Shown here: positions 1-7,033 of the stretch, piece by piece
How the letters are laid out: the number at the start of each line of letters is the position of its first letter
How positions within the stretch are numbered: position 1 is the first letter of the stretch
Assembly: GCA_035506295.1 (NCBI GenBank)
Contig: DATJPR010000128.1
Coordinates: forward strand, 1-11,207
Source: DATJPR01 sp035506295
GTDB lineage: Bacteria; Bacteroidota; Ignavibacteria; UBA10030; UBA6906
Length of the DNA: 11,207 bases
Reading direction: 5' to 3'
Program-made: the position numbers and the translations under genes
The notes under the pieces: model-generated
The model's database searches: none
Told to the model about the DNA's origin: nothing
Seen by the model: only the letters and a program-made list of their open reading frames with translations

Positions 1-1
1 G

Positions 2-325
2 CTCGGATTCCTGACAAAAGTGATTATCGATCAACACTTCGTGAAGCGGAAGCGGCTGAACCGCCTGATCTGTGTTGTGCTCGAGCATCCTGAGCTTCCC
101 GCCATCGGGATCGACGAATCGACCGCCATTCTGGTCAATCCCGACGGGACGGCCGAAGTGATGGGTCAGGGGACCGTCGTGGTCCTCGATGCGCGTGCCG
201 CGCGCGATATCCATCCCGACATGCACGGCAACTTCTCCGCACGGGGAATTCTCATGCGACTTGTCGCCCCGGGTGAAACATTTCGACTGGAACATCCTGA
301 AGAATCCGGCCCACCACCGCGATGA
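2..325 (+). CDS. cphB: Cyanophycinase (peptidase S51), C-terminal part, 5' end outside window
   Basis: The reading frame is open from the first bases of the window (codons for LGFLTK precede the GTG at position 20), so only the last 107 codons of the gene are present. Cyanophycinase is a serine exopeptidase that cuts cyanophycin (poly-aspartate with arginine side chains) into beta-Asp-Arg dipeptides. The diagnostic feature is DQHFVKRKRLNRL at positions 29-67. It matches the cyanophycinase signature D-Q-H-F-x2-R-x-R-x2-R, whose Asp, Gln and Arg residues line the substrate pocket in the characterised Synechocystis enzyme. It is followed by GIDEST and a G-x-G-T-V-V-V-L-D-A strand, as in the family. 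The catalytic serine segment and any signal peptide lie upstream of the window, so the cellular location cannot be judged. The stop codon overlaps the next start (ATGA), which suggests coupled translation with the antiporter. Other S51 peptidases such as dipeptidase E are less likely because they lack this motif. Confidence 0.9.
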   Translation, partial: LGFLTKVIIDQHFVKRKRLNRLICVVLEHPELPAIGIDESTAILVNPDGTAEVMGQGTVVVLDARAARDIHPDMHGNFSARGILMRLVAPGETFRLEHPEESGPPPR

Positions 326-1713
326 AACGGCCGATCCATTTCAACACCCTCATTATGATCTACTCGGTGGTGGTTCTTGTCGCCGCCGCGACGTGGATCG
401 TTCCTGGAGGGGAATATAAAAGAGTAACGCAAAACGGCCAGACGCTCGTGATCGCGGATTCTTTCACCTCCGCACCGAATGAGCCGCAGGGGATCGGCGC
501 TATCCTGACATCGCCGGTGAAGGGATTCGTCCAGGCTGCGCATATCATCGCTTTCGTGTTCGTGATCGGCGGCGCGTTTTCCGTCATCCAGAAGACGGGA
601 GCGATTGCCGTCGGCGTCCAGCGCGTCGCCTCAACATTTGCGGACAAGCCGCATCTCAAGAAGTACTTCATCCCGGTGACGATGCTTCTCTTCTCCCTGG
701 GCGGGACAATCTTCGGGATGTCCGAGGAAACGATGCCATTCGTGCTGATCTTCATTCCGCTCGCGATCTCGCTCGGCTATGATTCTCTTGTCGGGACGGC
801 AATCCCGTTTCTCGGGGCAGCGGCAGGGTTCGCGGGTGCGACACTGAATCCGTTCACGGTGGGCATCGCGCAGGGCATTGCCGAACTTCCGCTCTACTCA
901 GGGTTGGAATACCGCATTGTGGTGTGGTTCATCAGCACATCTTCCATCATCACCTTTGTCATGCTCTATGCGTCGAAGATCCGCGTGGATCCAACGAGAA
1001 GTCCCGTCTACGAACTGGACCGGACGCGACGAGAGTCGTTTCAGCCGGAGCAGACGGAAAAGCGGGAATTCTCCGTTCCGCACCGGCTCGTGATTGCGGT
1101 GTTCGTCCTGTCACTCGGTGTCCTGGTCTTCGGCGTCCTCCGGTACAAATGGTTCATCGATGAAATCGCCGGCCTCTTTCTGGGGTTGGGCATCGTGAGT
1201 GGCATCCTGGGACGACTTTCCGCGGATGAGATCACCGACAGCTTCAAGGCGGGCGCACGCGATATGATGGGCGTGGCGTTCATCATCGGCTGTGCGAGAG
1301 CCCTGCTGGTGGTCGCGAATGACGGCAAAGTCATGGATACGCTCCTTCACGGGCTGGCGTCGTTGATCTCCAATCTTCATCCTATCCTTGCCACGCAGGT
1401 CATGTTCCTCACGCACGGCGTCATCAATTTCTTTGTGCACTCGGGCTCCGGACAGGCGGCGCTGACGATGCCGATTATGGCGCCACTGGCCGATGTTGTC
1501 GGCATCTCGCGGCAGACGGCCGTCCTGGCGTTCCAGTTCGGCGACGGCTGGATCAACCCCATCCTTCCCACGTCCGGCGTCACGATGGGAGTGCTCGGGT
1601 TGGCGGGGATCTCCTGGGAGAAATGGTTCAAGTGGATGCTCCCCGTCCAGATTTATTTCTTTGTTCTTGCCTTGATCCTTCTAATCCCCCCCTTTCTGTT
1701 TCACTATCATTGA
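322..1713 (+). CDS. yfcC: YfcC-family inner-membrane carrier (DcuC superfamily, predicted basic amino acid antiporter)
   Basis: This 463-residue polytopic membrane protein has the usual length for the YfcC branch of the DcuC-type carriers (PF03606). The first membrane helix is at about residues 9-27 and ends in IVPGGEY, a family hallmark. A conserved half-helix region NPFTVGIAQG sits at 176-185. The second conserved block has SGSGQAALTMP at 374-384 and FGDGWINPILPTSG at 406-419, closely resembling E. coli YfcC. A charged loop at about 215-255 separates the two halves. Family members are predicted to exchange basic amino acids, and some in streptococcal arginine-deiminase operons are called ArcD; the true substrate here is not shown by sequence. 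Its 4-base overlap with the cyanophycinase gene makes arginine, ornithine or Asp-Arg dipeptide a reasonable guess. ATG 322 has no strong ribosome site of its own, consistent with translational coupling. The last codons contain a run of seven C. Confidence 0.9.
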   Translation: MKRPIHFNTLIMIYSVVVLVAAATWIVPGGEYKRVTQNGQTLVIADSFTSAPNEPQGIGAILTSPVKGFVQAAHIIAFVFVIGGAFSVIQKTGAIAVGVQRVASTFADKPHLKKYFIPVTMLLFSLGGTIFGMSEETMPFVLIFIPLAISLGYDSLVGTAIPFLGAAAGFAGATLNPFTVGIAQGIAELPLYSGLEYRIVVWFISTSSIITFVMLYASKIRVDPTRSPVYELDRTRRESFQPEQTEKREFSVPHRLVIAVFVLSLGVLVFGVLRYKWFIDEIAGLFLGLGIVSGILGRLSADEITDSFKAGARDMMGVAFIIGCARALLVVANDGKVMDTLLHGLASLISNLHPILATQVMFLTHGVINFFVHSGSGQAALTMPIMAPLADVVGISRQTAVLAFQFGDGWINPILPTSGVTMGVLGLAGISWEKWFKWMLPVQIYFFVLALILLIPPFLFHYH

Positions 1714-1714
1714 C

Positions 1715-1720
1715 AGGAGG
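1715..1720 (+). promoter_or_regulatory. Ribosome binding site that decides the start of the repeat protein
   Basis: A perfect AGGAGG lies two bases after the yfcC stop. It is followed by a doublet ATGATG at 1722-1727. Spacing is 1 base to the first ATG and 4 bases to the second, so the second (1725) is preferred. Both give the same signal peptide. Confidence 0.8.
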
Positions 1721-1724
1721 AATG

Positions 1725-3662
1725 ATGAAACCAAGATACCCGATTCTGTTGCTCATCGTGGTCTTGTTGCTCCCTGCACTTGCCTTCGCGCAGAAAAATG
1801 TGTACGGCGGGACGGGCAACGTCAGGTTCAAGCTGAACAGGGCCGGCAGCTTTTCACTGTACGACAAGGACTTCGTCACGCAGGTGGACCGCGCGTCGAT
1901 CCTCGTCGCGCTGGATTCCGCGCACGTGTTCGACTATCAGGAGGATGCCAACTATCTGATCAGTTCGACGATTCTCTCGGTCGTCGGCCAGGCCGATACC
2001 GTCGCAACAACGTTGTACGATAATTCATGGACCACGCCGACTGTGCCGCCTGATGTCCGGGTGCTTCAGGATGTGTACGCGTGGAAGGACGATTCGCTCG
2101 TGCTCACTAACTTCGCCATTACGAACTATTCGGCGGCGTCCTACAACCTGCATATCGGGTTGGGCTGCGTTCCGTCTCCTTCCGAGACCTACGGTGGCGA
2201 AACGGTGGCGTACGACAGCGTCGCCAAGATGGCATACTTCTATAGAGAGGGTGAAGCACCGTACGTCGGGATCAAAGTGCTGGGGCAGAACCCGGCCTCC
2301 TTCCACGTGCTGGATTGGGACACGTATTCCCCTTCCGACCCGACCAGCGATGCTGCAACCGATTCCACGCGCTGGAGCATGACGGCGCTTCCGGGATTCG
2401 ACCATTCGCTGGTGGCGGGTGTTGATGGCTCGTTCTTCAATCTCAATTTCGGGAGCCAGACCATCGCCTCCAACAACTCTGTCTCGTACATGGTGGCGTT
2501 CCTCTACAGCACAAGTCTTGCGGGCCTCCGCGCGATCAGCGATTCGGCGGACGTCCGCTATACCGCATACCTCGCCGCGTCTTCGATCAAGAACGCGTAC
2601 GGAGGAACGGGAGCCGTTTCCTTCAAGCTCAACAGGGCCGGGAGCGTCGAAATGTATTCTGCCGACGGAACCGTCCAGCTCAGCAGGGCATCGATGCTCG
2701 TCGGGCTCGATAGCACGCATGTCTTCGACTACGAAGAAGATGCGAACTACATGATGACGGCCCCTGCGCTCTCCACCGGCGGCACGGCTGACACGGTCGC
2801 CGTCGCGCTGTTCGACAATTCCTGGACGAACCCGCCTCCACCGCCCGATGTCCGGGTTCTCGCAGTCCTGCATGCATGGAAGAACGATCCCTTCGTGCTT
2901 GTGGACTATACCCTGACCAACACCTCTCCTTCGAGCGCACACCTCGCGGTCGGCATGGGGTGCGTCCCCGAGCCGTCGGAAACCTATGGGGGCGAAACCG
3001 TCGCCTACGATGCAACGAAGAAGATGGCGTACTTCCACCGTGTGGGGGAAGATCCGTACGTCGGCGTCAAAGTCATGGCGCAAGATCCGTCTTCCTTCCA
3101 CGCGCTCGACTGGGACACGTATTCCCCGACCGATGCGAACAATGACGCGGCAACGGATTCGACCCGCTGGCGCATGACTGCGCTGCCGGGATTCGATGCA
3201 CCGCTTGTCGCGGGTGTGGACGGATCGTTCTTCAATTTGAATTTCGGAACGACGGACCTCGACCCGGGCAGCTCGGTCACATACACCGTGGCCTACCTGT
3301 ACAGCACCAGTCTGGCCGGCCTGCAAACGGCGAGCGATGCGGCGATCGTGAGGTTCAACGGCCCCACGGCAGTCAAGCTTCCGACTTCAGGGGTACCCCA
3401 GAGGTTCGCCCTCGAACAGAATTATCCGAATCCGTTCAATCCGACAACAGTTATCAGCGGACAGTGGACAGCAGACAGCAGGGTACGACTTGTAGTCTAC
3501 GATCTGCTCGGGCGGGAAGTGGCAGTCCTCGCTGACAGCAGATACCCGGCAGGAAAATACTCGTTCACTTTTGACGCGAGAAATCTGTCGAGCGGCGTGT
3601 ATTTCTATCGTCTTACTGCGGGAAGTTTCACCGCAGTCCGCAAGATGTCTTTGATCAAGTAA
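1725..3662 (+). CDS. Secreted two-repeat protein with T9SS type A sorting domain, function unknown
   Basis: The protein has 645 residues from ATG 1725; longer upstream starts in this frame run through the yfcC gene and lack a signal peptide. Residues 1-22 form a clear signal peptide (KPR, then a leucine/valine-rich core, then AFA before Q23). Two tandem copies of a unit with a 265-residue period follow, at about 24-288 and 289-544. Each copy contains YGGTG, an FDYxEDANY segment, an SETYGGETVAYD stretch and a VDGSFFNLNFG strand. A proline-rich hinge leads to the C-terminal domain at about 555-645, with NYPNPFNP at 566-573, VYDLLGREV and a final SSGVYFYRL and KMSLIK: the type A T9SS sorting signal, seen in exported, surface-anchored or released proteins of the FCB group. 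I recognise no catalytic motif. The repeats look like all-beta binding modules. Its place between the carrier and the regulator suggests a surface role in substrate capture, which is inference. Confidence 0.88.
   Translation: MKPRYPILLLIVVLLLPALAFAQKNVYGGTGNVRFKLNRAGSFSLYDKDFVTQVDRASILVALDSAHVFDYQEDANYLISSTILSVVGQADTVATTLYDNSWTTPTVPPDVRVLQDVYAWKDDSLVLTNFAITNYSAASYNLHIGLGCVPSPSETYGGETVAYDSVAKMAYFYREGEAPYVGIKVLGQNPASFHVLDWDTYSPSDPTSDAATDSTRWSMTALPGFDHSLVAGVDGSFFNLNFGSQTIASNNSVSYMVAFLYSTSLAGLRAISDSADVRYTAYLAASSIKNAYGGTGAVSFKLNRAGSVEMYSADGTVQLSRASMLVGLDSTHVFDYEEDANYMMTAPALSTGGTADTVAVALFDNSWTNPPPPPDVRVLAVLHAWKNDPFVLVDYTLTNTSPSSAHLAVGMGCVPEPSETYGGETVAYDATKKMAYFHRVGEDPYVGVKVMAQDPSSFHALDWDTYSPTDANNDAATDSTRWRMTALPGFDAPLVAGVDGSFFNLNFGTTDLDPGSSVTYTVAYLYSTSLAGLQTASDAAIVRFNGPTAVKLPTSGVPQRFALEQNYPNPFNPTTVISGQWTADSRVRLVVYDLLGREVAVLADSRYPAGKYSFTFDARNLSSGVYFYRLTAGSFTAVRKMSLIK
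1794..2588 (+). repeat. Tandem coding repeat, copy 1 (795-base unit)
   Basis: First copy of a 265-codon unit inside the secreted T9SS protein. It starts at KNVYGGTG and runs to just before the matching KNAYGGTG. Copy 2 begins exactly 795 bases later, in the same frame. Long blocks such as SETYGGETVAYD, LDWDTYSP, DAATDSTRW and VDGSFFNLNFG are identical in both copies, while the DNA differs at many third positions, so the duplication is not recent. Confidence 0.93.
2589..3356 (+). repeat. Tandem coding repeat, copy 2 (slightly shorter)
   Basis: Second copy of the unit, from KNAYGGTG to about VRF, after which the sequence changes into the linker and sorting domain. It lacks the last few residues of copy 1, which join the two units. 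Alignment to copy 1 is nearly gap-free; the most variable part is the middle strand region after the FDYxEDANY segment. Confidence 0.92.
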
Positions 3663-3667
3663 TAGGC

Positions 3668-4549
3668 ATGGAACGCAGAGGAAAACGATCCCGGAATGCC
3701 CCGATCGATCTTCAGGGGCTTATCCAATCGGCCTATCCTGACCTCCCGGAGAACCAGCGCAAGGTTGCTGATGTGCTGGTCCAGCGGCTCCGGGAGGTGC
3801 CGTTCCTCTCGGTGCTCGATCTGCAGGAGATCAGCGGCACGAGCAAAGCAACCGTCGTCCGACTCGCACAAAACCTCGGGTTCTCCGGTTACCTGGAGCT
3901 CCGGGATCGTGTCCGCGAGGGAGCGCAATCGGAACTCTCCGGCGCCGAACCGTTTCCCTTGCTCTCAGGGGAGAGCACGGAAGAGACTCTCACCGCGGTT
4001 GCGCGACAGGACGTCAAGAACATCACCCAGACGATCGGTCAGATCGATCGTGCGGCCTTCGACAGAGTGACCGACCTGATCCTCAAGGCGACCCATGTCT
4101 ACGCGTGCGGCCTGGGGATCTCCTCATTGCTGGCCAGCGTGCTCTCCTACTCGTTGAACCAGGTGGCGGTGCGCGCCACATCGTTCTCCCACGAGCACGA
4201 AACGTTCTTCGAACAAATGCACCAGGTCAGGCCGACGGACGTGGTCATCGCGTTTTCCTTCCGTCCCTACTCCCGGGAAACCGTCGACACCGTGCGGGCT
4301 CTTGCCTCCCGGGGGGTTCCGGTGGTGGCCATTACGGATCGTGTGACCGCACCCATCTGCTTCGTCAGCAAGGCGGCCTTGCCGATCGTTTGTCAGAACC
4401 TTCTCTTCACCAACTCCATTTCCGCTGTTTCTGTTTTGATCAACGCCCTGACCACGGAAGTTGCGCTGCGCAACCGACGCCGCGCGACTGACAATCTCAG
4501 AAAGACAGAACAGCTTCTTCGCCGAGCGGGGCACTACTTCACAGAGTAG
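3668..4549 (+). CDS. MurR/RpiR-family transcriptional regulator (HTH_6 plus SIS domain)
   Basis: At 293 residues the length is normal for RpiR-type regulators. Residues about 13-85 form the N-terminal HTH_6 domain (YPDLPENQRKVADVL, then FLSVLDLQEISGTSKATVVRLA with the recognition helix near 59-70, then GFSGYLEL). Residues about 128-262 form a SIS domain, starting its nucleotide-like fold with VYACGLGISSLLA at 144-156. These regulators bind DNA as dimers and respond to a small ligand, often a sugar phosphate. Here the second binding loop, normally S-x-S-G-x-T, reads FSFRPYSRET (196-205), a variant found in RpiR members not tied to known sugar phosphates, so the ligand may be an amino acid or dipeptide derivative (inference). 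The start ATG 3668 lies 5 bases after the previous stop with only a weak AGG one base away, suggesting low-level re-initiation. The likely target is this operon. Confidence 0.92.
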   Translation: MERRGKRSRNAPIDLQGLIQSAYPDLPENQRKVADVLVQRLREVPFLSVLDLQEISGTSKATVVRLAQNLGFSGYLELRDRVREGAQSELSGAEPFPLLSGESTEETLTAVARQDVKNITQTIGQIDRAAFDRVTDLILKATHVYACGLGISSLLASVLSYSLNQVAVRATSFSHEHETFFEQMHQVRPTDVVIAFSFRPYSRETVDTVRALASRGVPVVAITDRVTAPICFVSKAALPIVCQNLLFTNSISAVSVLINALTTEVALRNRRRATDNLRKTEQLLRRAGHYFTE

Positions 4550-4552
4550 AGG
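4548..4552 (+). promoter_or_regulatory. Ribosome binding site of the TonB-dependent receptor gene
   Basis: AGAGG overlaps the regulator's TAG stop and lies 7 bases before ATG 4560. It supports 4560 over the in-frame ATG at 4461, which would lie inside the regulator gene and bury the signal peptide behind 33 charged residues. Confidence 0.65.
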
Positions 4553-4559
4553 TCGAGCC

Positions 4560-7022
4560 ATGCGATATCTCCTTCATCTCGTGGGGGCCGCAACGATCCT
4601 GTGCGGGACACTTGTCGCCGGGACCACAGGGAAGATCACCGGCACGGTGTCCGAGAAAGGCCGGGGCGATCCACTCGCCGGGGCAAACGTGGCCGTCCTC
4701 ACGACGTCCCACGGTGCGGCAACGGGCGTCGATGGGAAATATTTCATCCTGAACGTCCCGCCGGGGGATTATGATCTGCGCGTCTCCCTGATCGGCTACA
4801 CCCCGACCGTCGTCAAGAACGTCCATGTGGAAATAGACCGCACGACGACGATTGACATCCAGCTCGCTGCATCAGCAGTCGATATGGAGGAGATTGTCGT
4901 GCAGGCGGTTCCTCCGCCGTTCCAGCGGGATGCTACCGCTTCCGTGGCGGTTGTCAGCAGCGAGCAGATCGCGCAGCTGCCGGCGAAGGATTTCGCCGAC
5001 GTCCTCGCGCTGCAGGCGGGTGTGGCGGGATCGGGCAGCACCCTGTACATTCGCGGCGGCCGCAGCAACGAGGTGGCATACCTGATTGACGGCATGTACG
5101 TGAAGGATCCCGTGCTCGGCGCCCGGGGCACCACGATCCACAACGAAGCCATCTCCGAACTCCAACTGATGAGTGGGACCTTCAACGCGGAATACGGCGG
5201 GGCAATGAGCGGAGTCGTGAACATCGTGACCAAGGAGGGAGGCAAGTCATTCGCCGGATTTCTGGAGGGACGGACCAGCGACTTCTTCGTGAAACCCTTC
5301 TCCAATTACCACGAGAACCGTGTGACCGGATCGTTGAGCGGTCCGCTGGTCGGGGAAGACCTGGCGTTCTATCTCAGCGGCGAGCAGGACAAGAGCGGAA
5401 GCTGGCTGCCATTCGGCTCCGACAAGACCATCTCCTTGATCGGCAAGATATCGGGGCGGCCCATCGCGCCGCTGAAGACAACCTTGACGTGGCGGTACAC
5501 CAGCGACGAGGACCGGCCGTACAATCATCAATGGGACTACATTCCCGACCAATACCTCCGCGATCGCGAGTATAGCCGTCAGGCGATCCTCGGAATCACC
5601 CACACGGTCTCCCCCACCCTGTTCTACGACCTGCGTGTGTCGTATTTCTCGCAGTCATACTATTCGGGCGTGGACAAGGACACGTCGCAGTATATCCTGC
5701 CCGGCGCATACCAATACGTCAGCAGCGCCGGCAACGGCCACGAATTCTACGCGCTGGAAGACCCGATCGAGTTGACGAAGAACGCCACGGTCACCCTGGA
5801 TGCCAAAGGAGACGCGACCTGGCAGGCGGACACGTGGGACGAAATCCGCGGCGGTTTCGAAATCAAGCGGCACACGCTCGATTATTTCGACGTGTATGAT
5901 CCGAAGAGAGTGAATCCGTACATCACCGCCTTCCGGAAGAAGCCGGTCGAGGGCTCCGCCTACCTGCAGGACCAGATTTCGCTGTCGGCGCTGGTGGTGA
6001 ACCTGGGGCTCCGGTACGACTATGCGAACCAGCGCTCGCCTTACCGATCAAACCCGCTCGATCCCTCATCGATCGTCCAGTCCAGTCCGAAGCAGCAATG
6101 GAGCCCTCGTCTTGGTGTGGCGCATCCGATCAGCGACCGCACCTCGCTTCATTTTTCGTACGGCAGATTTTTCCAGAACCCCGACTACGTCCGGCTGTTT
6201 GAGAATTCTCAATACGATATCGCAGTGAAAGATATCCTGTTCGGATCTCCCGATCTGGATCCCGAACGCACCACCGCCTACGAGGTCGGCGTCAGCCACC
6301 AGTTCACCGACGCCCTTTCGGGATCGTTCACCGCCGCGTACAAGGACGTCGTCGGGCTCGTCGGTACACAGTTCTTTTACCCCTATGCGAACGGGCGATA
6401 CGTCGGATACACGATCTACGTCAACGAGGCCTACGCAAACATCAAGTCGTTCGAAGTCCGACTGAACATGCGACGCGTCGGCTACGTTGGGGGAATGCTC
6501 ACGTACACCTATTCGGTGGCGAAAGGAAGTGCCTCCTCCGAGCAGGAGGATTACCCGGGGACCACGACGTCAACCTTGCTCTACCCGCTGGATTGGGATC
6601 GGACGCACATGCTGAATATCAACGTGATCGTCGGGATCCCGGACAACGAAGGGCCCGACATCTTCGGCGCACACCCGCTCGAGAATACCACCTGGGATAT
6701 TCTGCTGAAAGCCGCGAGCGGAGATCCGTACACACCGACGGCCCGGAGAAGCAACTACATCCCGAAGAATTCCGGAAGGATGCCGGGCACGTTTTCGATC
6801 GACCTGGAAGCCAGCAAAGAGTGGAAGGTCTCGCCGGTGTCGCTCGAACTGTTTTGTGAAATCCTCAACCTTACCAACGCGAAGAACGTGGTCTACGTGT
6901 GGACCGATACGGGAGAACCGGACGTGACCTACGACGGAGGCCACTCCCTGCAGTACATGCAGGACCCGAGCAACTACGGTCCGCCGCGCAGGATGCGCCT
7001 CGGCGCGCGCATTCGTTTCTGA
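4560..7022 (+). CDS. TonB-dependent outer-membrane receptor with N-terminal carboxypeptidase-regulatory domain
   Basis: This 820-residue protein should import a ligand across the outer membrane using TonB energy. A signal peptide occupies about residues 1-20. A carboxypeptidase-regulatory-like (beta-sandwich) domain follows at about 24-104: GKITGTV, DPLAGANVAV, GVDGKYFILNVPPGDYDLRV. MEEIVVQA at 109-116 lies where a TonB-box-like segment is expected. The plug domain spans about 122-230 and includes LYIRGGRSNEVAYLIDG and AEYGGAMSGVVNIVTKEG, both hallmarks of the family. The rest is a beta-barrel rich in aromatic and alternating residues. It ends in RRMRLGARIRF with a terminal phenylalanine, the usual signal for barrel assembly. 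The domain order resembles SusC, but no SusD-type lipoprotein is next to it; instead a T9SS-tailed protein follows 11 bases later. The ligand cannot be read from sequence; the neighbours suggest a peptide or cyanophycin fragment. Confidence 0.93.
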   Translation: MRYLLHLVGAATILCGTLVAGTTGKITGTVSEKGRGDPLAGANVAVLTTSHGAATGVDGKYFILNVPPGDYDLRVSLIGYTPTVVKNVHVEIDRTTTIDIQLAASAVDMEEIVVQAVPPPFQRDATASVAVVSSEQIAQLPAKDFADVLALQAGVAGSGSTLYIRGGRSNEVAYLIDGMYVKDPVLGARGTTIHNEAISELQLMSGTFNAEYGGAMSGVVNIVTKEGGKSFAGFLEGRTSDFFVKPFSNYHENRVTGSLSGPLVGEDLAFYLSGEQDKSGSWLPFGSDKTISLIGKISGRPIAPLKTTLTWRYTSDEDRPYNHQWDYIPDQYLRDREYSRQAILGITHTVSPTLFYDLRVSYFSQSYYSGVDKDTSQYILPGAYQYVSSAGNGHEFYALEDPIELTKNATVTLDAKGDATWQADTWDEIRGGFEIKRHTLDYFDVYDPKRVNPYITAFRKKPVEGSAYLQDQISLSALVVNLGLRYDYANQRSPYRSNPLDPSSIVQSSPKQQWSPRLGVAHPISDRTSLHFSYGRFFQNPDYVRLFENSQYDIAVKDILFGSPDLDPERTTAYEVGVSHQFTDALSGSFTAAYKDVVGLVGTQFFYPYANGRYVGYTIYVNEAYANIKSFEVRLNMRRVGYVGGMLTYTYSVAKGSASSEQEDYPGTTTSTLLYPLDWDRTHMLNINVIVGIPDNEGPDIFGAHPLENTTWDILLKAASGDPYTPTARRSNYIPKNSGRMPGTFSIDLEASKEWKVSPVSLELFCEILNLTNAKNVVYVWTDTGEPDVTYDGGHSLQYMQDPSNYGPPRRMRLGARIRF

Positions 7023-7033
7023 GGCCACTCACT

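Noticed and set aside
2025..3326. 433-codon open frame on the minus strand across the repeat protein
   Set aside because: It is the antisense shadow of a GC-rich, duplicated gene; its product is rich in Arg and His with no domain, and the plus strand encodes a clear signal peptide and T9SS tail.
3460..3484. Short direct repeats of GACAG or ACAGCAG within the repeat-protein gene
   Set aside because: They are few, imperfect and inside a coding linker; no sign of a regulatory array or CRISPR.
4461..4559. Upstream extension of the TonB-dependent receptor to ATG 4461
   Set aside because: It would overlap the regulator by 89 bases and bury a good signal peptide; ATG 4560 has its own ribosome site.
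6899..7033. Upstream extension of the 830-residue protein to 6899
   Set aside because: The added residues are the shifted-frame reading of the receptor's C terminus, and the signal peptide begins only after 7034.
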